A stretch of 64,000 bases of DNA from NCBI RefSeq assembly GCF_026342835.1, contig NZ_JAPEMI010000001.1:1-64000 (forward strand), given 5' to 3'. The notes under the pieces were generated by a model. The model was not told where the DNA came from, did not search any database, and saw nothing but the letters and a program-made list of their open reading frames with translations. Shown here piece after piece: positions 49,839 through 57,007 of this stretch (within the stretch, counting starts at the first letter, position 1; each line of letters opens with the position of its first letter). Origin of the DNA: Streptomyces sp. NBC_00154 (GTDB lineage Bacteria; Actinomycetota; Actinomycetes; Streptomycetales; Streptomycetaceae). The translations under genes and the position numbers were made by a program.

Positions 49839-50564
49839 ATGGTCCAAGGCCAACAGGGGCCGCGCGCCCGATACCGGGAGCAGACCCGGTCGGAGATCAA
49901 GGAAGCCGCCCTCCGGCAACTCGCCGAGGGGGGTGTCGCGGCGCTCGCGCTGACCCGTATCGCCAAGGACATGGGGCTCTCCGGCCCCGCGCTCTACCGC
50001 TACTTCGCCAGCCGCGACGATCTGCTGAACGCGCTGATCAGGGACGCGTACGACGAAGCGGCGGCGGCCATGGCCGAAGCGGCCGCCCGCTCCACGGACG
50101 CCTCAGGAGGCCCGCGCGCGCACCTGCACTCACTCGCGGAGGCCTATCGGGCCTGGGCCGTCGCCGAGCCGCATCGCTACCTGTTGATCCAGGGCGCCTC
50201 GGTGCCGGGCTATGTCGCACCGGCCGACACGCTGGACCGGGCCCGGGCGGTGCTCGGGCCGTTCCTGCCGGTCTTCGCGGGCGGGTCGCCGGGGGCCGAA
50301 GTGGCCGGCGTGGTGGACCAGATGACGGCGTGGGCCGGGTCGGACGCGGCTGTGGCCGGATGGGTGGCCGAGTATGTGCCGGCCGCCGCCGGCGACACCG
50401 GGATGTCGGGGCTGGCTCTGGCCGGCGCCGTGCTCGCCTGGGCGCAACTGCACGGATCGGTCGGGCTCGAGGCGGCCGGCCAGTTCGCGGGTATGGGACA
50501 CGGCGGCGACACGCTGCTGGCCGCGCAGACCGAGATGCTGGCGAACGCGTTCGCACTGGTGTGA
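49839..50564 (+). CDS. TetR-family repressor of the epimerase gene
   Basis: 241 residues from ATG 49839 (AAAGGGG upstream; GTG 49836 is also in frame). HTH: RSEIKEAALRQLAEGGVAALALTRIA, then MGLSGPALYRYFASRDDLLNAL. The C-terminal part (RAHLHSLAEAYRAWAVAEPHRYLLI) belongs to the WHG-type TetR ligand domain. With the palindrome in the shared gap it likely represses itself and the divergent SDR gene, an arrangement usually inducible by the SDR's substrate. Confidence 0.87.
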   Translation: MVQGQQGPRARYREQTRSEIKEAALRQLAEGGVAALALTRIAKDMGLSGPALYRYFASRDDLLNALIRDAYDEAAAAMAEAAARSTDASGGPRAHLHSLAEAYRAWAVAEPHRYLLIQGASVPGYVAPADTLDRARAVLGPFLPVFAGGSPGAEVAGVVDQMTAWAGSDAAVAGWVAEYVPAAAGDTGMSGLALAGAVLAWAQLHGSVGLEAAGQFAGMGHGGDTLLAAQTEMLANAFALV

Positions 50565-50598
50565 GGTCCGGGTCCGTGGGACGGGGACAGCCGCCTGC

Positions 50599-50737
50599 GC
50601 ACGAGGGCCGGGGCGCAGGCGGCTTCGCACAAGAGCCAGTCCGCAGGCGTCCGCGCACGCAGACCGGGGCGTCGGCGCCTGTGCACGCGGTCCGGGGCAC
50701 CGGCACCCTCGCACGAAGGCCGGGGCGATGCGCCCCG
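50599..50737. repeat. 28-bp degenerate tandem repeat
   Basis: Units begin with GCAC at 50599, 50627, 50655, 50683 and 50711: four full 28-bp units and a partial fifth, most sharing GCACG-N4-CCGGGGCG near the start. It fills the gap between convergent genes. The first and last units also take part in hairpins. No unit matches a known regulatory repeat. Confidence 0.7.
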
Positions 50738-50740
50738 GCC
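50718..50740 (-). terminator. Terminator of the ABC transporter operon
   Basis: GGCCGGGGCG (50718-50727) pairs with CGCCCCGGCC (50731-50740) around ATG, 10 bp past the ATPase stop. A second hairpin, 50589-50599 with 50614-50624, serves the TetR gene from the other side. Confidence 0.72.
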
Positions 50741-50749
50741 CGTCCCTGG

Positions 50750-51592
50750 TCAGTCGTGTGCGGACGCCGCCCCGAGCAGATCGCGGATGTGGGCGGCCGC
50801 GTCCCGGAACTCCGGTCGGCCGAGCGTCTCGCCGTACTCCCGTTCCGCGTCCAGTCCCACCTCGATGATCTCGGTGATGGTGCCCGGCCGTGGGCTCATC
50901 ACCACCACCCGGTCGGCCAGGTAGACCGCCTCCGATATCGAGTGGGTGACCAGCAGCACGGTGGTGCCGGTCTCCCGCCAGATGCGGTTGAGCTCCATGT
51001 TCATCTGCTCGCGGGTGAGGGCGTCGAGCGCGCCGAACGGCTCGTCCATCAGCAGGACCGGCGGTTCGTGCAGCAAGGCCCGGCACAGCGCCACCCGTTG
51101 CTGCATGCCACCGGACAACTCGTGCGGATACGCGTCCTCGAAGCCGTCCAGTCCGGTCATCCGGATCAGTGCGTCGACCCGTTCGCACGCCCGGGCCGCG
51201 GGCATCTTCCGGATCTCCGCCTGGAGCAGGATGTTGCGGCGCGCGGAACGCCACTCGAGGAGAGCGGCGCGCTGGAAGACGTAACCGATGTCGTGCCGTG
51301 GGCCCGTGACCTGTTCACCACCGAGCCGGACCTCGCCCGTGGACGGCTTCAGCAGTCCTGCGACCAGCTTGAGCAGGGTCGACTTGCCGCATCCGGACGG
51401 ACCGACCAGGGCCACGAACTCGCCCGGCGCCACATCGAGCGAGACGTCGCGCAGGGCGGTGACGTCGCGGTTCCTGCCGCGGAACCGCACCGAGACGTCC
51501 GACACTCCGACGGCCGGAGTGACGGTGCCGCGGTCGCCCGCGGACAGCGGGTCCCGCTCCAGGGGCTTCGCCTCCTGCTTGGGCATCGTCAT
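50750..51592 (-). CDS. ABC transporter ATP-binding protein (SsuB/TauB type)
   Basis: 280 residues from ATG 51592, overlapping the substrate-binding gene by ATGA. Walker A GPSGCGKSTLLKLVAG, Q-loop GYVFQRAALLEWRS, ABC signature HELSGGMQQRVALCRAL, Walker B PVLLMDEPFGALDALTR and switch His in LLVTHSISEAV are all present. It drives the importer formed with the next two genes. The group moves nitrate, sulfonates, taurine or pyrimidine precursors. Confidence 0.93.
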   Translation of the reverse strand: MTMPKQEAKPLERDPLSAGDRGTVTPAVGVSDVSVRFRGRNRDVTALRDVSLDVAPGEFVALVGPSGCGKSTLLKLVAGLLKPSTGEVRLGGEQVTGPRHDIGYVFQRAALLEWRSARRNILLQAEIRKMPAARACERVDALIRMTGLDGFEDAYPHELSGGMQQRVALCRALLHEPPVLLMDEPFGALDALTREQMNMELNRIWRETGTTVLLVTHSISEAVYLADRVVVMSPRPGTITEIIEVGLDAEREYGETLGRPEFRDAAAHIRDLLGAASAHD

Positions 51593-52608
51593 CCCTTCAG
51601 CGCTGTCTTCGCGTCCCAGTACTCCCCGACGGCCTTCGGCTTGGCGACCATGCCGGCTTCGGCGAAGACATCGATGGTCTGCTGCCAGTCCGCCTCGTTG
51701 TTGACCCCGGGTGCCTTGCCCTCGGTCGACGCGGTGTGCAGCAGTGTGAGCGTCGTCTTGAACTGCTCCGCCAGCACGTTCTTCGGCGGCAGTTGCTCGG
51801 ACGCTCCGTCCATCGCGGCAACAGCGGGGCCGGGCGCCTTCTCCGCGGCGGCCCACGCCTCGCTGACCGCCTGCGCCATGCGCCCCGCGAGCTCGGACTT
51901 CGAGGCGAGAAGCTTCTGCCCGGCGAGCAGGCCGTTGGAGTAGAAGTTCAGCCCGTTCTCGGAGAAGCGGAGGTACGAGACGGGCTTCTTGGCCTTGTCC
52001 TGCATGGTCGGGCCCTGATCACTGGCGTATCCGAGCAGTCCGTCGGTCTTCCCCGAGATCACCGCGGCGATCTTGCCCGCCGGGTCGGTGTTCTGGACCT
52101 TCACGTCCGACTCGTCGATGTTGTTCTTCTTGAGGAAGATCGGGAACGTCTTGGAGAGCGCGTCCCCGGCCGTCCCGGCGATCGTCTTCCCCTTGAGATC
52201 GGCGGGTGACCCGATGCCCTTGGAGTCGAAGGACTGCACGGATGCGGGAGTGGTCTGAAGGAAAACGCCGAGGCTCTTGACCCGTACCCCCTGGTCGACC
52301 GCGGCCAGCAGCGCCGGGGTGTCGGCCCAGCCGAAGTCGGTCTGCCCCGCGGCGGTCGCCTGCACTGTCTTCTGTGAGCCCTGGCCCGCCTGAATCGTCA
52401 GATCGATGCCGTGCTTCTCGAAGATCTTCTGCTGCTTGCCGTAGTAGAACGGCGCGTGTTCGCCGTACGGATACCAGTTGAGCGTCAGCGTGACCTTGTC
52501 CAGCTTCTTCCCCGATTCACCGGTGGTGGTCGACGCGTCGTTCCCGCCGCAGGCCGTGGCCAGCAGAACAAGAGGTACGACACCGATCAGGAGTCTGCGC
52601 GGGTGCAT
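51589..52608 (-). CDS. ABC transporter substrate-binding lipoprotein (NMT1/THI5-like)
   Basis: 339 residues. LVLLATACGG is a lipobox with the cysteine at about 20, so the protein is anchored outside the membrane. LTLNWYPYGEHAPFYYGKQQKIFEKHGIDLTI is the NMT1/THI5-like start. The family binds HMP-like pyrimidines, riboflavin precursors or sulfonates. LacI control makes the ligand unusual; no thiamine riboswitch precedes it. Located between ATPase and permease genes, 51 bp from the latter. Confidence 0.9.
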   Translation of the reverse strand: MHPRRLLIGVVPLVLLATACGGNDASTTTGESGKKLDKVTLTLNWYPYGEHAPFYYGKQQKIFEKHGIDLTIQAGQGSQKTVQATAAGQTDFGWADTPALLAAVDQGVRVKSLGVFLQTTPASVQSFDSKGIGSPADLKGKTIAGTAGDALSKTFPIFLKKNNIDESDVKVQNTDPAGKIAAVISGKTDGLLGYASDQGPTMQDKAKKPVSYLRFSENGLNFYSNGLLAGQKLLASKSELAGRMAQAVSEAWAAAEKAPGPAVAAMDGASEQLPPKNVLAEQFKTTLTLLHTASTEGKAPGVNNEADWQQTIDVFAEAGMVAKPKAVGEYWDAKTALKG

Positions 52609-52659
52609 GGGCTGGCCCTTCTCGCGACGGGGTCCGTGACAGCAGTCAGTGGGTGGCGT

Positions 52660-53523
52660 TCAGTACGAGGTGGTGGCAGGTGCGTCCCGGCGGCTGGCGT
52701 GCCACGGGAGCAGGAGCTTCTCGGCGATCTCGACGGCGACGAAGAGGACGACACCGATCAGGGACATCACGAGCAGCCCGGCGAAGAGCATCGGGGTGTC
52801 GAGGTTGCCGTTGGCCTGGAGGATCACATAGCCCAGCCCCTCGTTGGCACCGACGAACTCGCCGACGACCGCCCCCGTCACGGCCAGGGTGACCGCGACC
52901 TTGAGGCCGGAGAAGAGATGAGGGAGGGAGGCCGGGAAGCGGATCTTGAGGAAGGTCTGCCAGGGCTTGGCCCCCATCGTCGCCGACAGCTGCAGCATCT
53001 CCGGGTCGACCGCCTTGAGGCCGGTGACCATGGAGATCACCACGGGGAAGAAGGCGATCAGGACGGCGATGAGGATCTTCGGTGCGATACCGAAGCCGAG
53101 CCAGACCACGAACAGTGGCGCGATGGCGATCTTCGGTACGACCTGGGCGAACAGCAGAATCGGGTAGAGCGTGCGCTCGACGGTCGAGGAGTACACCATG
53201 ATCACGGCCGCCAGCACGCCGACGGCCACCGCGATCACGAAGCCGAGCAGCGTCTCGTACGTGGTCACCCAGCTGTGCTGCCAGAGATAACTCGCCTTGC
53301 CCGTGAGGACATCGAGCGTCGCCCCTGGTGACGGTACGAGATACGGCTCCACCAGCTCGGCCGCCGAGATCACCCACCAGGCAACGAAGCAGGCCAGCAG
53401 CAGGGCGACCGGACGCCAGCTCTGCTCGGCCGCCCGCGCGAACCGCTCAGCTGCCGACGGCCCGGACCGCGGGGCAACTCCCGCCACTTCGGCGGGACTT
53501 TTGGCCAACGCGCTCTGGCTCAC
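52660..53523 (-). CDS. ABC transporter permease (SsuC/TauC type)
   Basis: 287 residues with six hydrophobic segments after a 40-residue cytosolic N-terminus. The EAA loop that contacts the ATPase reads LQLSATMGAKPWQTFLKIRFPASLPHLFSGLK. First gene of the leftward operon, with a LacI-type palindrome 71 bp upstream in the gap shared with the LacI gene. Forms the channel for the binding protein at 51589. Confidence 0.92.
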   Translation of the reverse strand: MSQSALAKSPAEVAGVAPRSGPSAAERFARAAEQSWRPVALLLACFVAWWVISAAELVEPYLVPSPGATLDVLTGKASYLWQHSWVTTYETLLGFVIAVAVGVLAAVIMVYSSTVERTLYPILLFAQVVPKIAIAPLFVVWLGFGIAPKILIAVLIAFFPVVISMVTGLKAVDPEMLQLSATMGAKPWQTFLKIRFPASLPHLFSGLKVAVTLAVTGAVVGEFVGANEGLGYVILQANGNLDTPMLFAGLLVMSLIGVVLFVAVEIAEKLLLPWHASRRDAPATTSY

Positions 53524-53593
53524 TTGAACTCCCTGAGGTTCGGCGGCAGTTGTGGAGAGCTGTGCGATTTCGCGATGACGGAGAAGGCGCTTT

Positions 53594-53609
53594 CAGAAAG
53601 CGCTTTCTG
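53594..53609. promoter_or_regulatory. LacI operator in the transporter/LacI gap
   Basis: CAGAAAGCGCTTTCTG is a perfect 16-bp palindrome. An imperfect copy, GAGAAGGCGCTTTCAG, lies directly left at 53581-53596, so two sites touch. The core is identical to the one at 42845-42858. Confidence 0.78.
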
Positions 53610-53706
53610 GTAAGGTGCCGCCACGCTAATGACTGCCTGCACGCATGGTCAATAGGTCGTCCCGAAGTTTCGGGACCCTGCCGCCACCGCGCCCCTAGGA
53701 GTCGAG

Positions 53707-54816
53707 TTGAGTCAACCGGTGACACGGGCGACGCCAGACCCTCCGGGGCCGCGGCGCAGCGTCGGGACCGCAACCCATGTGACGCTCGATGCCGTCGCCC
53801 GGGAGGCCGGGGTCTCACCGGCCACCGCCTCGCGGGCGCTGAACGGCACGGCAAGGGTCCGTGACGACCTGCGGGAGCGGGTGCATGCGGCGGCCGACCG
53901 GCTCGGCTACATCCCCAACGCCCACGCACAGGCACTGGCCGGCGCGGCCAACAACCGTACGGTGGGCTTGATCTGTCATGACGTCAGCGATCCGTATTTC
54001 GCCGCGATCTCCAGCGGAGTGATGCGGGCCGCGGCGGAGCGGGGGCTGCTCGTGATGCTGGCCTCCACGTTCCGCGAACCGTCCCGGGAGATCAGCTACG
54101 TCTCCATGCTGCGGGCCCAGCGCGCCCGGGCGATCCTGCTGATCGGATCGGGCTTCCAGGACCGCGCCTGGGAGCGTGCGATGGACGCCGAACTGGAGCC
54201 GTACGTCCGGGTCGGCGGGCGGGTGGCGGTCGTCAGCCGGCACCGCAGCCTGCGGGTGGACACCGTGCAGCCGGAGAACCGGGCGGGGGCCGCGGCGCTC
54301 GCCCGGGCGCTGGTGGAGCTGGGGCATCGGGCGTTCGCGGTGCTCACCGGGCCTGCCGCGCTGACGACGGTCTCCGACCGGCTGGCGGGGTTCCGGGAGG
54401 GGCTCGCCGAAGCGGGCATCGGGCTCGGGCAGGTGGTGGAGGGGGCGTTCACACGCGACGGCGGGTACGAGGCGGCCCGGCGGCTGCTGCTCGATGCGGG
54501 GCGGGCGCCCTTCCGGTCACGGCCGACGTGCGTGTTCGCGGTGACCGATGTGATGGCGGTCGGTGCGTTGGCGGCGCTGCGGGAGGCGGGGTTGCGGGTG
54601 CCGGAGGACGTGTCGCTGGCCGGGTTCGACGACATTCCGCTGGTACGGGAGCTGTCGCCGCCACTCACCACGGTGGCGCTGCCGCTGACATCGATGGGCG
54701 AGAGCGTGATGGCGCTGGCGCTGCGGGACACGGGGGCGGTACGGGGGGCGCGGGTGGTGCGGGTGGAGGGGGAAGTGGTGCTGCGGGGCAGTACGGGGGC
54801 GCCGGGAGGGGTGTGA
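53707..54816 (+). CDS. LacI-family regulator
   Basis: 369 residues from TTG 53707, with GGAG 5 nt upstream. The HTH is VTLDAVAREAGVSPATASRALNGTARVRDDLRERVHAAADRLGYIPN with the hinge AQALAGAANNRTVGLI; the periplasmic-binding-like domain ends in VFAVTDVMAVGALAALREAGLRVPEDVSLAGFDDIPLV. It is divergent from the ABC importer, and palindromes in that gap and before the 42897 gene are its likely targets, tying an importer to extracellular sugar metabolism. Confidence 0.9.
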   Translation: MSQPVTRATPDPPGPRRSVGTATHVTLDAVAREAGVSPATASRALNGTARVRDDLRERVHAAADRLGYIPNAHAQALAGAANNRTVGLICHDVSDPYFAAISSGVMRAAAERGLLVMLASTFREPSREISYVSMLRAQRARAILLIGSGFQDRAWERAMDAELEPYVRVGGRVAVVSRHRSLRVDTVQPENRAGAAALARALVELGHRAFAVLTGPAALTTVSDRLAGFREGLAEAGIGLGQVVEGAFTRDGGYEAARRLLLDAGRAPFRSRPTCVFAVTDVMAVGALAALREAGLRVPEDVSLAGFDDIPLVRELSPPLTTVALPLTSMGESVMALALRDTGAVRGARVVRVEGEVVLRGSTGAPGGV

Positions 54817-54978
54817 GCTGCTGTCGGTTTACTGAGCTGAAGTGAGTAGTGGTGAGCGGGAGTGAGTTCTGCCAGTGGGTTCGCGGGGGTGGGAACGGGA
54901 GTTCTGGAGCCGAATGGGTGACCTTGGCGGCTGCTGCTCGTTGACCGGATGGCGGGTGTCCGGCCTTGAGGGGGTGAT

Positions 54979-56463
54979 GTGGTGGGTGGTTTACGGAGGC
55001 CGACGGCCTCGTTCGTGGTGTCCGGGCCTTGCGGGGTGGCGGTCCGGGACCGTCTCAAGCACCTCACGCCGCAAGACGAGAGGGTGCTGCGTGCGGTCGG
55101 TGCGCACCAGGGCACGCTTGCTTCCCGTGATCTCAAGACCCGCTGCGCAGATGGTCTCGAGCACAGCGGGGACACCTGGGCAGCGCGCAAGCGGGACCTG
55201 ACCGGGGTGTCATCGTCGCGGATCGCGGGTGCGATCACGAAGGCCACCCACGACCAGTGGGCGCTGGCGCGCCGCTGCCAGGCCGCGCACATCCAGAAGC
55301 TGGAAGCCGGAATCAAGACGTTGCGGCACCGCCTGTCCCTCCCGCTCGGGGAGCCCGGAACGAACCGGGCCGCGGGTGGCTACCGGTCGAAGAACGAGTG
55401 GTTCCGCAAGTCCCGCCGCCTCGCGGCACTCGAGGCGCGGCACGCCGCTGCTGTAGCCGACTGGCAGGCCGGACGGGTCCGGGTGGTACGAGGCGGCAAG
55501 CGTCTCCTGAACACCCGCCACCACCTCACCCAGGCAGGTCTCACCGAAGACGAGTGGCGGGAACGGTGGGAGGCGGAACGCTGGTTCATCGCTGCCGACG
55601 GTGAGTCGGGGAAGCAGTTCGGGAACGAGACGATCCGCGTCACCCCGGACGGCGACGTGTCCATCAAGCTACCCGTCCCGCTCGCGCACCTGGCCAATGC
55701 CAAGCACGGCCGGTACATCCTCACCGGCCGCATCGCGTTCGCGCATCGGGGTGCGGAGTGGGCCGACCGCGTCACCGCGAACCGGGCCGTCGCCTACCGC
55801 ATCCACCTCGACACGGACCGCGGACGCTGGTACCTCACCGCATCCTGGCAACGCCCCCTCGTGCAGACGATCCCGTTGGAGACCGCCCGCGCCAGGGGGA
55901 TGATCGGCGTCGACACCAACGCCGACCACTTCGCCGCCTACCTTCTCGACCGGCACGGCAACCCCATCGGCGAGCCGCACCGCTTCGGCTACGACCTGTC
56001 CGGAACCGCCGGTCACCGAGACGCACAGATCCGCCACGCCCTGACCCGCCTGATCAACTGGGCGGTGCGTGCCGGTGTCGCCGCGATCGGCATCGAAGAC
56101 CTCGACTTCAGGCCTGAGAAGACCCGCGAGAAGCACGGGGGCCGCAAGCGGTTCAGGCAGCTCATCTCCGGCATGCCCACCGGCAAGCTCAAGGCCCGGC
56201 TGGTGTCCATGGCCGCCGAACAGGGTCTTGCGATCGTCGCGGTGGATCCCGCCTACCGGAGTGATCGTGCGGGGCATCGGACCGCCCAGGCCGAACCAGG
56301 TGACCAGGGGCGTGAGGGAACCCGCCCACCCACCACGGACCGGCCCCCCGGAGAGCCGTCACCGAGCGGGAAGCGAAAGCGGGAACCCAGCGCATCCAAA
56401 ACCGTTCGGGATGCACCCAGCACGCAGCAGTGGGTCCACGACTCACTCATGCACACTGGCTAG
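54979..56463 (+). CDS. TnpB-like protein lacking the last RuvC block
   Basis: 494 residues from GTG 54979. The family is the longer zinc-finger-less TnpB-like group. RuvC-I is GMIGVDTNADHFAAYLLDRHGN (D312) and RuvC-II AIGIEDLDFRPEK (E373). After VAVDPAYR (422-427) the usual TSRWGAQHW and the following RuvC-III Asp segment are absent; the chain jumps to SDRAGHRTAQAEPG and a Pro/Arg-rich tail normally found about 60 residues later. The deletion is in frame. It should be nuclease-dead, though RNA or DNA binding might remain. No hairpin ends were found. Confidence 0.75.
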   Translation: MVGGLRRPTASFVVSGPCGVAVRDRLKHLTPQDERVLRAVGAHQGTLASRDLKTRCADGLEHSGDTWAARKRDLTGVSSSRIAGAITKATHDQWALARRCQAAHIQKLEAGIKTLRHRLSLPLGEPGTNRAAGGYRSKNEWFRKSRRLAALEARHAAAVADWQAGRVRVVRGGKRLLNTRHHLTQAGLTEDEWRERWEAERWFIAADGESGKQFGNETIRVTPDGDVSIKLPVPLAHLANAKHGRYILTGRIAFAHRGAEWADRVTANRAVAYRIHLDTDRGRWYLTASWQRPLVQTIPLETARARGMIGVDTNADHFAAYLLDRHGNPIGEPHRFGYDLSGTAGHRDAQIRHALTRLINWAVRAGVAAIGIEDLDFRPEKTREKHGGRKRFRQLISGMPTGKLKARLVSMAAEQGLAIVAVDPAYRSDRAGHRTAQAEPGDQGREGTRPPTTDRPPGEPSPSGKRKREPSASKTVRDAPSTQQWVHDSLMHTG

Positions 56464-56617
56464 GAACGGTGGAGTGCGGTGACCGGGGCGCCCCGGGGCC
56501 GGCCTTGTCCTCAATCGCCCCCATGGCCTTGAGGGCATGGGAGGGACCTCCTCGACGGCCTTGACTTTGCCGGCGATTGAGGACAGCCGTCCACCACGAT
56601 CGCGTCAGGACGTGGAC

Positions 56618-57007
56618 CTACGGGTGGATCAGGACCTGGGACAGGGCCACCCGCCCCGTTCCCGACACCGCGATCTTCACCGTGCGGGTCCGGCTGTCCA
56701 GGTCGAGGACCGTCGGGCGCAGTGCCTTGCCGCTCACGTGGACCGTGCCGTCGTCCGTGATGACGTCGAAGTCGGCGGTCGTCGTCGACGAGTTGTTCCA
56801 GATCTCGATCTGCCGGATGTGCTTCGTCGCGCCCAGGTCGACCTGCCACCAGGCGCCCGCCTCGGACAGCGTGCGGGTGTCCTTGTTGGTGTCGGCGTCG
56901 AGGGCGAGCCCGGCACCCGCCGTGCAACTGGCGGCACTCCATCTGCCGAAGCCGCCCGTCGACCCGAGCACGCTGACCGACTGACCGCAGGCGCAAGGAG
57001 TCACCAT
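56618..57007 (-). pseudogene. F5/8-type C (discoidin) domain fragment
   Basis: 129 codons on the minus strand give a convincing C-terminal F5/8C carbohydrate-binding domain: GAWWQVDLGATKHIRQIEIWNNSS, FDVITDDGTVHVSGKAL, VKIAVSGTGRVALSQVLIHP and a stop. The parent enzyme is missing: upstream, the sequence runs at once into the oppositely oriented PL8 gene, and there is no signal peptide or ribosome site. The ATG at 57007 lies opposite the PL8 start codon and is unlikely to be used. Probably the tail of a lost secreted glycosidase. Confidence 0.6.

Noticed and set aside
50599..50737. Possible CRISPR array of 28-bp repeats
   Set aside because: Units are contiguous and degenerate, without unique spacers, and no cas genes are present.
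51589..53523. Thiamine-precursor (HMP) importer assignment for the ABC system
   Set aside because: The binding protein is NMT1/THI5-like, but no TPP riboswitch precedes the operon and a LacI palindrome does, so the substrate is left open.
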